From: Chaetomium olivaceum | Taxonomy: Eukaryota; Ascomycota; Sordariomycetes; Sordariales; Chaetomiaceae | Assembly: GCA_039881045.1 (NCBI GenBank) | Contig: JAYWVB010000045.1 | Span: 124,001-188,000 of the forward strand | Reading direction: 5' to 3' | DNA: 64,000 nucleotides | Shown here: piece by piece, positions 25,600 to 36,844 of the stretch | Numbering within the stretch: position 1 is the stretch's first letter | Layout of the letters: the number at the start of each line of letters is the position of its first letter | Position numbers and translations under genes: made by a program | Notes under the pieces: generated by a model | Databases searched by the model: none | What the model was told of the DNA's origin: nothing | The model's input: the letters and a program-made list of their open reading frames with translations, nothing else

Positions 25600-28059
25600 A
25601 TGTCGTCGAACAAGAAGATTGCCGAATTCCCTGACGTCGAGGCGAAGCTGCAAAAACCGAGCAAGCAATCAGCATTCGAAAAGCAAAAGGCCGAAGCCGA
25701 AGCCAAACGTCGGAGAGAGGCCGCAGAGACCGCCGCCGTCTACGAGGATTTCGTCAAGAGTTTTGCCCATGACGAAGAGGATGACTCCGGTCGCGGATCT
25801 AGGCATCCTTCTTCGAGGTTCGGTCATGGCCCGCCCGAGAGGCCACAGTTTGGAGCTGGGTCCCCTTTCGGAGGAGGCACTGGCAGGAGGCACTTTGGCA
25901 TCCCCTCTGGTGGTGCGCTGAAGAGCGGCCCGGGGAGTTTGGGGCCACCACCATCATCGTTTACGAAGAAGCGGCCGTTCGAGGGTTTTCAGCGAGACAC
26001 GGATGAGGGCCGCGGACGGCTGGGGTTTGACGATAGGGACAGGGACTCGACCACTGTGCCCGTCTCTAAGGCATTCGAAGCGAGTGACGACGAGGCAGAC
26101 GGTGCGACTGGTGACCGGGCGGAAGAGAAGGCGACATCAAAGCCGACACTACGCTTGGCAAACCTGCCACCCGGTACATCTCCCGCTGTCATCAAGGCGC
26201 TGATTCCGCCCAACTTGACAGTCGAGAACGTCAAAGTCGTGCCGCCTTCGGGTCCTATCGGTACCGAACGCAAATCAATTGCTGCCATTGTCACCTTGTC
26301 CAAAGAGACGCCAGCGACAGAGATTGATAACGCTGTGAGCGCTCTGCAGAACCGCTACCTCGGCTTCGGCTTCTTCCTCACTCTGCACCGACATCTTTCC
26401 TCGGCTGCCATCTCGTCTGGGTTGACTGCTCTGCCGTCATCGGCGACAGTCTCATACCCGTTTGGTGCGAGGAAGGTCGAGGAGGGCCCAATCCGGCCCG
26501 CTCACCAGCCGATGGGCCATGGCCGGGCATATGCACCGCCCTCGTCATATGGCCCTCCCATGGGCGGTCCGCTCAATAGGTCTGGCATTCTTCATGTTCC
26601 AGTCCGCGCCCCGCGGGACATTAAACAGCTTCGCATGATCCACAAAGTTGTAGAATCAGTCCTGGAACACGGCCCAGAGTTTGAGGCTCTCCTCATGTCC
26701 CGCCCGGACGTTCAGCGAGACGAAAAGTGGGCATGGATATGGGATGCCCGCAGCGAAGGCGGAATTTGGTACCGCTGGCGATTGTGGGAGATTGTAACAG
26801 GTGCACAATCTGCCAAGGGCAAACTGGAATACATCCCGCTTTTCGAGGACAGCCATGCGTGGAAGAAGCCTGCACGGCGGCTGGCATACGAATACACAAC
26901 AGACGTCGACGAGTTCATCTCCGACTCGGATTACGACTCTTCAGAAGACGATGAGTTCGAGGATGAGCAGGCGCGACAAGGCGATGGTGCGGATCAAGAA
27001 GACACATTCTTGAATCCCATTGAGAAGACAAAGCTGGCGCATCTGTTGGGCCGGCTCCCGACGGCACTGTCTAAGATTCGGAAGGGTGATATTGCGAGAG
27101 TCGCAGCATTTGCCATCACCCACGCCAGCCGCGGCGCCGACGAGATAGTCGACATGATCATTTCTAATGTTGAGCACCCTTTCGCGTACACATCGGCAAA
27201 CCCGGATTACAAGCAAGGGGTGAAGGAGAGGGAGGGGAGAGAAGACAACTCCGGCGACACCTCACCAGCACCGGAGGACAAGGCTACTGATACACCCGAC
27301 ATGAGCGTAGCGCAACTCCTAGGGCTCTACGTGATCAGCGACATACTGTCCTCTTCATCCACCAGCGGAATCCGCCATGCCTGGCGCTACCGACAATTGT
27401 TTGAGACGGCACTCCGGAGCCGCAAGACGTTCGAGATGCTGGGACTAATGGCCGACAGGTTGAACTGGGGCCGCTTGCGTGCCGACAAGTGGAAGCGCAG
27501 CGTCGGGCTCGTTTTAAGTCTGTGGGAAGGCTGGTGCGTGTTCCCTGTCGAAACCCACGAGGCCTTCGTCAGCAGTTTCGAGAATCCACCCGTTCTCAAA
27601 AAGCAGGCCGACGCGCTCGAAACGGAACGCAAAGCCGGGCGGTGGAAGACGGTCGAAGCCGCGCCTGCCGACGGGGGCAACGGTAGCGGTTTCCTCCCAG
27701 TATCGACGAAGCCAGCTATCGATCAAGACTCGGCGGAGGATTACATTGAGAACATCCTGTATATGGAAGACGGTGATGGAGAGCTGGACCCTGTTCGCCT
27801 GCAATACCTAGCAGACCTGGACGATGCGTTCTCCGACCTTGAGCTCGACGGCGAGCCAGACGACGGCTTTGGGGTGGGGGCAGCAGGCGGTGATGTGACA
27901 ATGGAGGATTCGACAGAACCAGCAAAATCGACCCCGAGCAGACCGGAGGGCAAGCCGATTGGCGGCTTCCAGATGTCGGGCACGAAGCCAGCGCCTGGAA
28001 GGAAGCGGATGCGCGCCATGGACATGTTTGCCGATTCCGACTCAGACGGTGGCACATAG
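25600..28059 (+). CDS. U2 snRNP-associated SR140-like splicing factor (RRM-SURP-CID)
   Basis: A single intact exon encodes 819 aa. Residues 1-60 carry a basic coiled region with VYEDFVKSFA, the start signature of SR140. Residues about 182-266 form a divergent RRM (LRLANLPPGTSPAVIKALIP). Residues about 340-400 form a SURP module (LRMIHKVVESVLEHGPEFEALLM). Residues about 470-655 form a CID-like helical domain (LLGRLPTALSKIRKGDIARV onward). The C-terminus is acidic and ends in a basic GRKRMRAMDMF tail. Human SR140 (U2SURP) has the same domain order and joins the 17S U2 snRNP, so a nuclear pre-mRNA splicing role is inferred. No frame breaks occur over 2.46 kb. Confidence 0.9.
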   Translation: MSSNKKIAEFPDVEAKLQKPSKQSAFEKQKAEAEAKRRREAAETAAVYEDFVKSFAHDEEDDSGRGSRHPSSRFGHGPPERPQFGAGSPFGGGTGRRHFGIPSGGALKSGPGSLGPPPSSFTKKRPFEGFQRDTDEGRGRLGFDDRDRDSTTVPVSKAFEASDDEADGATGDRAEEKATSKPTLRLANLPPGTSPAVIKALIPPNLTVENVKVVPPSGPIGTERKSIAAIVTLSKETPATEIDNAVSALQNRYLGFGFFLTLHRHLSSAAISSGLTALPSSATVSYPFGARKVEEGPIRPAHQPMGHGRAYAPPSSYGPPMGGPLNRSGILHVPVRAPRDIKQLRMIHKVVESVLEHGPEFEALLMSRPDVQRDEKWAWIWDARSEGGIWYRWRLWEIVTGAQSAKGKLEYIPLFEDSHAWKKPARRLAYEYTTDVDEFISDSDYDSSEDDEFEDEQARQGDGADQEDTFLNPIEKTKLAHLLGRLPTALSKIRKGDIARVAAFAITHASRGADEIVDMIISNVEHPFAYTSANPDYKQGVKEREGREDNSGDTSPAPEDKATDTPDMSVAQLLGLYVISDILSSSSTSGIRHAWRYRQLFETALRSRKTFEMLGLMADRLNWGRLRADKWKRSVGLVLSLWEGWCVFPVETHEAFVSSFENPPVLKKQADALETERKAGRWKTVEAAPADGGNGSGFLPVSTKPAIDQDSAEDYIENILYMEDGDGELDPVRLQYLADLDDAFSDLELDGEPDDGFGVGAAGGDVTMEDSTEPAKSTPSRPEGKPIGGFQMSGTKPAPGRKRMRAMDMFADSDSDGGT

Positions 28060-30132
28060 GACAACCGGCGGAGTTAAGATTTGAGTTGCCAAGAAATCCG
28101 CCCAGCAGAGCGCCCATCTTCCCGGATTGAGAAGCGACTGTCGAGGCAAAGACGTTGGCGGCGGTAATGTCACCCACCCCTCGGTCTCGAGGGCCATGCC
28201 GAGTTCTGCACACAGTTCCCAGGGACTGGTCCGGCTGCAGGAATCCACGGGCCCGGGGCGGGGGATGCTACCTTGTCAGGGACTTTTGGGAGTGGGAGTC
28301 GGCACTGTCGGCCTGGGAGTCAAAGCAAGCACTCACCTGGCTCGACGAGAAGCTGTTGACGTTCCAATGACACACCTAAATACATGGATTACACGGGGCA
28401 TTGTAGACCCCCCATCTTGAGAAGGTCCTACCCAGCTCGTTTCCCGGCTTCTTCAGGTCCTTTATTCCCACGCTCCAGCCCTGTATAGACATCCCGGCCC
28501 CCAAGGTGCTCTCACTCTTTGCCCTGGCTTACTGCCAGTGATGGGTGGCGCATTCCGAAGCGGGATGGAGTCCCTCCCGAGGTGTGTCATACAGGTACCG
28601 GAGACTGCACGATCCTGATTTGTTCAGCTCGAATTGAGGAGGGCTCTGATGGATCTCCCTCTTTGTAACATGACATGAGAAATACTGTGCTGATTAACCC
28701 CCATTTCAGCCACTTCTTGAGCGCGGCCAACATCCCGCGCGGCAAGCATGGTATTGAGTCCGGGAACTCGGTCGATTTTCTTGTAGCGGCCCCTTCCAGC
28801 CAATAGAAACTTGCTCAGTTTTTCCGACTGCCAAAACGCGAGTGCCCCACCTGCCCACTCCTGCATGCAAGCTGGGCATTTGATCTCGAGGACGAACCAG
28901 GAAAGAGCCAAAGAAGGCACCCTTGACCCTGGCCTTGAAGCATCAGTGCAGTGCCATCCCATCGCATACCACACTCTCACTTGCGAGGCAGGTGTGCAAG
29001 GTTCGTTCTCACGCACCACTGCACTCTTTCTCTCATCCCAACCCCCGCGGCCGCCGGGGAAGGAACGCGGAACGGAACACACACAACCTGGAAACAGGCT
29101 GCTGCTGCCGTCAGCCTGCACATCCATCTGTTGTGACCAAAAGTCCAGGTCTGACCCCACGGCCAGCATCCAGGAACCCCTTTCTCCACCCGTGCCTCTC
29201 CCTGAAAAACTGAAGAGCCAACATTGCTGCGGCACACCCATCATCGCATCACCATTGTGGCTTGTCAGGCGAACCATTGCTTTTCAGCCCAGCTTCTACG
29301 GTATCTCGGTAGTGAAACCTCGGCCTGGTCCGGCTGTTGTTGACGGCTCCGCGATCTTGCATCATCTTACCTTCTGTTCAACCTCTGCCCCGTCCCGACT
29401 CGCGTCCCGCAAAATACGGCTCCGGTCTGGAATGGCCGATCCCCGGCTACCTTCGCCTTCTCCTGCATGTTAGCCGGATGCTACTTGACTTCGGACGAGG
29501 GAGTGAACCTTGACCGAGCTTGAGCAAAACTTGCCGTCACCCAGCGGCACTCACGGGATCTTTCATCAAATCCTCATTCCCTACGACTTGCGGACGGCCG
29601 GTTCGATCGAGCCGACGATCCCAGAACCGCCGGCGCGTAGCTTGAACCCGCCGGACCGTCCCTCCTTTGAAGATCGGCTCCCTGTCCTGCAAAGTTGCCT
29701 CTCCCGCGATCAACAAGCTCCTGGTCTTGCTCGTTACCAACAAAGGTCTCAGGAAATCTGTTTTGTAGCGAGTCTCATCTCATCACTCGCGTGGGTTCAT
29801 GCCACCTGAAGTCCGCGCGGGGCCACATGCACGGTGTCCCTTGGAAACTTGCTCAACTTGCTCACTGATCCGGCCTCGGCCCGGTCATCTCGAACAACGA
29901 CACCGCCCACACAGCAACGGGCCTGTGCTGATTCGCCTCAATTCAGCGCATCCAGCACGCTCGCTGCTCTTTGCGGTGGAACGATCAGCGCAGTCCACGG
30001 TCTCCCCTGCTCCCACGCGCTGCGCGGCGCGCGGTCCGGACACCGGGCTGTCCCGGGTCATCACAAACCAGCAACGCCCCATTCGTCACCAGCAGGTACG
30101 GAATTGAGGCGCTGCCTTTTACATCACTCAAG
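28060..30132. other. Intergenic with long leader of the copper-fist gene
   Basis: Two kilobases lie between the SR140-like stop and the copper-fist start. A 220-codon open frame at 28,811-29,473 (+) and an overlapping one on the minus strand have Ser/Pro/Cys-rich random composition, so I take them as chance. The region from about 29,300 is probably promoter and 5' leader, which tends to be long for regulatory genes. Confidence 0.5.
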
Positions 30133-31735
30133 ATGCCTATGATAAACGGTCAGAAGATGGCTGGTACGTGTCCTCTTGTTTATCTCAACCGTCCTAGCTT
30201 ATTTCTACTTTGTTCATCCCCCCTTGTTTCTCGTGTCACACCATTGTGGTGCTCTACCATGGCCTCTCCGAAGGGGCCGGAGCAACAACCCGAGTTCGCG
30301 GCTTAAGGCTTGCTAACTCCCTGATCACCACAGCGCGCCATGCATACGTGGCCACCGTTCGACAAAATGCAATCACTTCTACGAGCGGGTCATGGTACCT
30401 GTGCGGAAACCAGGTCGGCCGCTGAGCACCTGTCCCTGTCCTCCCGGGCGACCTTGTGCCTGTGGTGGTGTACGGGTGGCCATTCCGAAGAAGCAGAAGT
30501 GCGGGTGTCCTCCTGACGACGACAAGGAATCCGAGGAGCATGAAAAGGATCACTCGCCTGTTGAACCGCCCATGTCCCCGTCCCGACCGTCATTCCGGGT
30601 CGGAAAACCGAACGGCGGGACCAAAGCCAACGGTCGGAAGCAGTCGTTTGACCCCGCCAATCTGGAGAGAATGGATCCGAGATCGATCAATCTTATGGCG
30701 GCTGCAGGTAGCAACGGGGTTACCAACGGGACTACGAATGGGGCTCCTAACGGGATCGCTGTTGCGGGCAGCCCAGTCCCCGCCGGTGCGCCCACCGACC
30801 TAACGGGGTTCAGGCCGGGTATGAGAGCGGGACCGGCCGGGCCGGGTAGCGCGTTTCCACCTCCGAACCCCGGCTTCGTATCGACGATTCCCTACGGGAT
30901 GGGATTTCCGTATCCCCAACCTACTCAACTTCAACATGGAATCAAAATGGAAGATGGGCTCTACATGGCTTCGAATGGCGTCATCCCGCCCTCCCCTTAT
31001 GCGAACGGCAACCACGCACCGCCGCCACTCAGCAACCCCGCGCAACCCGCGATCCCGATCCCCAAGACCAACGGTTCCACTTCTGGTGGTGGCAGCTGTT
31101 GTAGCCGCAATACACAAAAATCGGCCCCAGCACCAGCCCCGAACAATCCTCCCGCGCCGGTTCCGGTCTACAGCCAGCCATACATGGCGCATTTTCCATA
31201 CCCCACCGTCTTCCGATACCCGGGCGACTACGGTTCATGGCAGCACCCGATCGACCCTGTCATCTGGCAGCAGGTCGTGTCACAGACGGGCGTGCCGCTG
31301 AGCACACCCATGTCGCCCACCACCACGAAGGGGGATGCGGTTGACAACGGCACTAGCCACCAGTGCAACTGTGGAGAAGGCTGCCAATGCGTCGGCTGCC
31401 TAGCTCATCCATTCAATCCCCAGATGTTCCAGTACGTCAACAACGCATACAATGGGAGCAACGGCAGCAGCCCCGGCGGGGCGGATCAGCCAGCAGGGGG
31501 CCAAACAAGAGGCACGGTGACTGCCGGTCAGGAATCCCCTACGGAAGCACCCACGCCGGCAGCAAGTGAGGGGTCACCTGGCCGGGAAGAACAGTCGCTG
31601 TCGACGATGGATTACTTCTTCGTCAACCTGCCCATTTCGGGGCTCTGCGGGGGACATCTGGAGTCGTGTCCGTGCGGCGACAGCTGTGATTGCCCGGGTT
31701 GCCTAGTTCATAACATTCCGCTGAATCAGGGGTAA
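30133..31735 (+). CDS. Copper-fist transcription factor, Mac1/Cuf1/GRISEA type (one-base break at splice site)
   Basis: Copper-fist proteins sense copper and control high-affinity copper uptake or detoxification genes in the nucleus. Exon 1 (30133-30163) encodes MPMINGQKMA. After an intron (30164-30333, CTAAC branch) exon 2 continues APCIRGHRSTKCNHFYERV and a CPCPPGRPCACGG segment, completing the zinc module and basic patch. Two C-terminal motifs, CNCGEGCQCVGCLAH and CPCGDSCDCPGCLVH, match the Cys-rich REP motifs of Mac1-class regulators that bind Cu(I). The centre is Pro/Asn/Gly-rich. One base is missing at the exon 1 end: an extra T would give the first zinc Cys codon and 478 codons in total. 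With two REP motifs, an iron/copper-uptake activator is more likely than an Ace1-type detoxification factor. Confidence 0.88.
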
Positions 31736-32472
31736 CGTCGACCAGAAGTGTGAAGAAACTGTTAAAAGAAAGAGAAAAAAAGCCGGAAAGTGCGGGTTGT
31801 ATAGTATATTTCCGAATCGATATGGTGTTGTGTTCCGGAGTGGAAGACAGATGTATTCTTATTTCCTCTCTGTCGAGTCTTCTCGGGTATTGCCTACAGG
31901 CAGTTTGTTTATTATACTGCGAATATGAGATACCCCTAAGGCGGTAGTATGCCGCTTTCAACAACGATCATCTTCTCTCAATACCTGGTGCCTATAAGGT
32001 GAAGTTTCTAGGCTTTACAACTTCTCATGAAAAGCGAATGCAGTGTTTTATGTTGGGTTGGGATGAAGGACTCAACCTCAACTGTGAAGCCTCCGTTATC
32101 CGAGACCCTTGCATCCGTGGCTCGCCTGGGCCGTTCCCGCACCTTAGAAAAACGGAGCGTAACGGGGGTTCGCTCGGTGTCTTGCACTAACAACGACCCA
32201 CCTCGCATTGGCAGCTGCTTCTCCGTTGGCTGGTGCAGGCTTAACAAGGCTCAACATTAGACACGAGATTTGATACAAATACAAGCTACATATGAGTTTG
32301 GGGTGCGCCAGGACACGTTCGGAAATCTCTTCGTTTTGAGCAAGAAACACATTGGGAGGCGTGCTTTGTCATTTGAAAACTCAACCGAGCATCGCCAATT
32401 CACACAGAGACGCCGCAAACAATTGGGTGATTACCTAATTACCTACATATTTAATAACCCACAACCAGAAGC
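31736..32472. other. Intergenic
   Basis: This stretch is 0.74 kb and AT-richer than its flanks, with short open frames only. It probably holds the 3' end of the copper-fist transcript and the promoter of the RS-rich gene. Nothing else was recognised. Confidence 0.5.
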
Positions 32473-33869
32473 ATGCCAGTATCACCCTCCAGAGTCGGAT
32501 CCCGGCGCACAGCTCGATCAAGGAGCCGGTCAAGGCCAAATCATGAGAGGATGCATTCCCGCTCGCGGTCTCCGCGTTTTGACCGGAATGTTTCCGTGAG
32601 CGGCCCGGACGACGAAAAGTATCGCTGGCGAGATCGTGGCGGGAATCCAGACTGGGCGAGGGCAGGAGAGGATGACTCGAGGGACTTCGGGAGGAGTGCA
32701 AAGCGGCCTCGAGTTGACCATTCGAGGGAGCGGGAGACAGGCCGTTCATCTCTGCCCGGCAAGGACCGAGAGAGCGGCAGGCCGTCGCAGCCTCACCGCC
32801 ACCACCACCGTCACCGAGATCAACATCCACATCGCCGCCGGGAGGGTCATTCACTAAGGCGAGAGCCAGCTGAGCCGGCACCCTCCCACAAGGAATTACC
32901 CTTTGATGCCCGCCAGCTCTCACGCAGCGATCTGGCCGCCTTCAAGCCGCTCTTCGCCGACTATCTCGACCTGCAGAAGCAAATCGACATCAGCTCGCTC
33001 GACGAGACCGAGTTGCGTGGGCGTTGGAAGAGTTTCATGGGGAAGTGGAACCGCGGGGAACTTGCGGAAGGGTGGTACGACCCAGACGTCTTTCAGCGCG
33101 CCGCCAGCGAGTACCAGGACATTATCAGCAGCAGCAGCAGCGGTCAGCCACCAGCACCGCCCAAACAACCTCTCCGTTCCCTTTCCCCATCCAACCGAGA
33201 GAGCGAGCCTCAACACCAAACCCGCCAAACGGGAGAGAAAGAAGAAGAAGACGACGACGACGACAACTACGGCCCACCTCCACCCCCACCCCCAGGACAA
33301 GACCACCACCACCACCGCCACCACCGCTCTCCACCTCCACCTTCTCCTCATCCACCAAACCACCCGGCCCCTCCATCCCCACCCTCACGGACCTCACCCT
33401 CCGCGACGAATCCCTCGCCTCCGACCGCGCCGCCGCCCTGACCGCCCACCGCCTCACGCGCCGCGCCCACACGCGCGAGCAAAAGGCGCTGCTGGACGAG
33501 GTCGTGCCCCGGGCCGACCCCGGCACGCGCGAGCGCAAGCTGGAGAAAAAGAAGGCGGTGAACGAGAAGATGCGGGGGTTCCGCGACAAGTCCCCCGGTA
33601 ATACAGGGGAGGTGCCGGAGGGGGAGTTGATGGGCGACGGTGACGGGGGTGGGGTGGAGGAGTATAAGCGGATGGTGAGCCAGCAGGCGGAGAGGAAGAG
33701 GGAGAGGGTGTCGAGGAGGGAAGAGGAAGAGCGGGCGAGGCGGGTGGAGAGGGAGGAGAGGGTTAGGGAGTATAGGGAGAGGGAGGAGAGGGAGGAGAGG
33801 GTGGTGAGGGCTTTGGCGAGGGCGAGGTTTGGGGGGGCTGTTGGGGGTGGGGGAGGGGATGTAAAATAG
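32473..33869 (+). CDS. RS/DE-rich nuclear protein with a conserved KSFMGKWNRGELAEGWYDP block (one frame break)
   Basis: The first 130 residues are Arg/Ser-rich (SRSRSRP, HSRSRSPRF) with His runs, as in splicing-associated proteins. The conserved core, near residues 145-215, contains FKPLFADYLDLQKQIDISSL and then KSFMGKWNRGELAEGWYDP, a block I have seen in fungal proteins loosely annotated as HEL117-like. An acidic run and a proline-rich stretch follow (33,235-33,400). The tail is a highly charged coiled coil of R and E (33,660-33,830). The frame changes by one base between about 33,300 and 33,345, after which LTDLTLRDESLASDRAAAL continues the homology. One missing base gives 466 codons. Function is unknown; a role in RNA processing is only inferred from composition. 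Confidence 0.7.
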
Positions 33870-34253
33870 GGGGAGGGGGATAAGTATGCGGGTGGGAGAA
33901 CAGAGCTGGGCGATTACCCATTCATTCAGGAATGCCCTCCTGTTTTCTAGGCTAGTTGATATTTCAGCGGAGATTGTTAGTTAATTGTTTTTCCTGTCTC
34001 ACGGTCCCAATTGTTTTTTTTTTTTTTTTTCTTTTACCTATCTCGTTATAGCACTCTTATAACCAGTGAACCAAAGTATAGATAGAGGTCGAGTTTGAGT
34101 GTTACGGCGCAGTGAAAATCCCTCCACAAATTTTAGCCGCTCCACCTTAACCCACATCTCACTTCTCATGCCTTTCCTCACTCACACTCAATTCACCTAC
34201 ATCAACATCATACCTCTCGCCAACAATACCATTCCGCCCAAAGTCACCCCAAG
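33870..34253. other. Intergenic with 17-base T run
   Basis: These 384 bases lie between two genes on the same strand. A run of 17 T occupies 34,014-34,030. It may serve as a nucleosome-depleting element of the downstream promoter. Confidence 0.6.
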
Positions 34254-35384
34254 ATGGCCACAGCCGACGTCGATGTCTACACCGTAGACATGAGCCTCTT
34301 CCAAGACCCAGAGGATTACTACCCCCCGACCCCGCCCCCCACAACCCAGACCTACACCACCACCAAGGGCGACATCATTACCCTTCACCTAGTAGGCCGT
34401 AAGTGAATCCGGATAAACCAAATCACCCAAACAAACACTCACCCCCCCGCAACTCCATTCTTCTCATGATCCTCATTCCCTAACAACCAGCCCCCTACAC
34501 CCGCTGTTCCCACTACCCACCCCCACCACTCAGCACCCCCTCTGCTTCCCCCCCTCCCGACCACCACACCCTGCCCCCCCCCCCCCCAACCCCCCCCCAA
34601 AAAGAGAAAAAAGAAAAAAAAGAGAACACCCACTGACACCCCAACGCAACAAACCAGAATCACCCACAGAAGCGCACCACCTCTGGAACGGCTCGCGGGT
34701 CATGGCGTCGCACTTCGAGTCCCACCCGTCCCTCGTGCGGGGACGCACCGTGCTCGAGCTGGGCGCGGGCGCCGGTCTGCCCTCCATCATGGCGGCCTGC
34801 CTGGGCGCGCGGCGCGTGGTGGTGACGGATTACCCGGACCCGGAGCTGCTCGAGACGATGTGGCGGAATGTGAGGGGTGTGCGCTCATTCCGGGCGCGGA
34901 CCTCGAACGCGAAAGGGGGGAGGAGGAGGGGGGAGGGATGGAGGGGGATGGGGAAGGGGAGTTGCCGATAGTGGTGGAGGGGTTGGTCTGGGGGGCAGAT
35001 CCGGGGAAGGTGTTGGGGTATCTTGGTGGTGAGGCGGAAAGGGGGGAGAAGGAGGGGTTTGATGTGTTGATTCTGGCGGATCTGTTGTTCCGGCATTCAG
35101 AACATAAAAATATGCTGCGCACGGTGCGGCAGACACTCAAGAAGAGCAGGGAGAGCAAGGCGTTTGTGGTGTTTACGAGCTACAGGCCGTGGCTGCAGCA
35201 CAAGGACCTGGGGTTCTTTGATGTGGCGCGGGAAGAGGGCTGGGTGGTGGAGAAGGTGCTGGAGAAGAAGATGGACCGGCCGCTATTTGAAGAAGACCCG
35301 GGGGATGAGGAGATCCTCAAGACGGTGACCGGGTGGGAGCTGCGATGGCCAGAGGAGGCTCTGGAGGGCGGCGACAGGTCATGA
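34254..35384 (+). CDS. EFM7: EFM7-like protein N-terminal/lysine methyltransferase (one frame break)
   Basis: Yeast Efm7 methylates the N-terminal glycine and Lys-3 of elongation factor 1A. Exon 1 (34254-34398) gives LFQDPEDYYPPTPPP, the family start. A 259-base intron with C runs (34399-34657) follows. Exon 2 gives HHLWNGSRVMASHF, then the SAM-binding motif VLELGAGAGLPSIMAA and VVVTDYPDPEL. Further on come FDVLILADLLFRHSEH and a VVFTSYRPW strand, the usual class I methyltransferase order. At about 34,860 (residue ~116) one base is missing; restoring it gives 291 codons. The segment after the break is Gly/Glu-rich and longer than in yeast. Product identity is confident at family level; the exact target is inferred from Efm7. 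Confidence 0.85.
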
Positions 35385-35662
35385 AGACACGGGCGATGGT
35401 GTCGTCGTCGACATCACGTGCGCACCATGTATGTGCATAAAGCACAGTGTTTGATCAACTCTTCTTCAACGTACAGACAATATTATATGCTTTGCTTCAT
35501 TCCAAGCTTACCTTCTACCATGACCCTGCGCCGTATACCACACAAGACAACAAAAGAATTATCATTACGGCTATATAGCTCGGGTATCACGCGGCGTTTC
35601 CAATAAGCTCTCAAACAACAACCACCAAAATCAGCACAGTCCAACTCCGGCGACGACATATT

Positions 35663-36844
35663 TCAGTTCACCACCTGACGCAGACTTGGTGGCCTGCTCG
35701 AGTACATGGGCGGCTGCTCCGGGGCACGCCATCCATCCGACACAAGATATCCGTACCTCTCGAGTCCAAGAGATGACGTCGTCTCCACAGAGGCCCGGCT
35801 TCGCAGCTCTTGAGACGGTGTGACGCGCCCGGCGTAGTCTTGATCATCCTGAGCCGGCTCGGGGATGACGGAGTGATAGGAGGGCGGCGGCGAATGTCGT
35901 CGTTGGGGGGTCGATGACGCACTACCAAGTTCTTCACGCACGGGACCCTGAATCACTCCCTGCTCCATGTCACCGGCCGGCACAACCTTGGAAATCACGG
36001 TTTGAAACGATCGCTTTGCACGCCAGGCGGTGGCAACAGCAGTGATAAGATGGGAGAGGCTGCCGAGGCATGAGTCAATAAGACTTAAAGGCAGGATGTC
36101 GGGATACGCACACGATGAGGCCTCCCAGTCCAAAAATCGCATCGAGAGACTGGCAAATAGTACGGTGGCTCATGTGGTGATGAAGGCCGCCGTAGCTAAG
36201 ATTCATGGTATCGCGCAAGTCGAAGTCTGTAACGGCGTCAGTGGGACAGCGCAACGCCGACAAGATGCGGCCGGCACAACGTACCACCTCCTGGGAGAGG
36301 GCTGTGACAGTAGCCCTCGTGGGCGGTGTCCAACGTGCACAACGTGTTGAGCAGGGCCACCATGGCGCATCCGTCACCGAAGACGGCACCCAAACCGGTG
36401 AAGGGCCGCTTGGTCGCCCTCAGGAGACGGAGCAACCAAGGGACGACGAGGACGCCGGCGTGGTAGATCAAGCTTATAGAAGCCTAGATGGGCGAGTCAG
36501 ACATGTACTGCCTTGTAATACACCACCTGTCCGCTGTCCGACCGTACCTGCATCCGAGCCCAGCGCATCATCCGTTGCGCATGACGTATTTCGTGCGGCG
36601 AGTGCTGCCACGGTCCATCCTCGCGGAAGTAACTCGATCTCTGGAAGCCGTGGAGCGAGAAATACGCAAAGGCGAAATAGGCAAACTGGAGAAACCTGAG
36701 CACCGTCAAGAAGAGAGCAAGCCAGTCGCGGGGTCGCCGGCTGCATTTCTCATTGACGTTGGCGCCGTCCGCAACCTCGTCGTCGTCGTCGCTCCGGGTA
36801 GACCTGGGGCGACGAAGCCTGGAGAAGAGGGTGCATCTGGGCAT
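35663..36844 (-). CDS. Four-helix membrane protein of unknown function (one frame break)
   Basis: Exons are 36844-36548, 36483-36112 and 36059-35663; introns are 64 and 52 bases with matching phases (CTGAC branch in the first). After a basic/acidic N-terminus come four hydrophobic segments: WLALFLTVLRFLQFAYFAF, SLIYHAGVLVVPWLLRLL, GDGCAMVALLNTLCTL and LGGLIVLSHLITAVATAW. A short Pro/Ser-rich cytosolic tail ends RQVVN. This layout resembles fungal MARVEL-like integral membrane proteins. The frame changes near 36,315, where one extra G seems present; without it the sum is 355 codons. The frame-based start (36,844) is the first ATG. The neighbour at 37,935 is divergent and also a four-helix protein. 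Confidence 0.7.

Noticed and set aside
28811..29473. 220-codon plus-strand frame upstream of the copper-fist gene
   Set aside because: Composition is random, an overlapping minus-strand frame is just as long, and no family was recognised; probably leader DNA.
33125..33589. Minus-strand frame of 154 codons
   Set aside because: It is antisense to the low-complexity part of the RS-rich gene.
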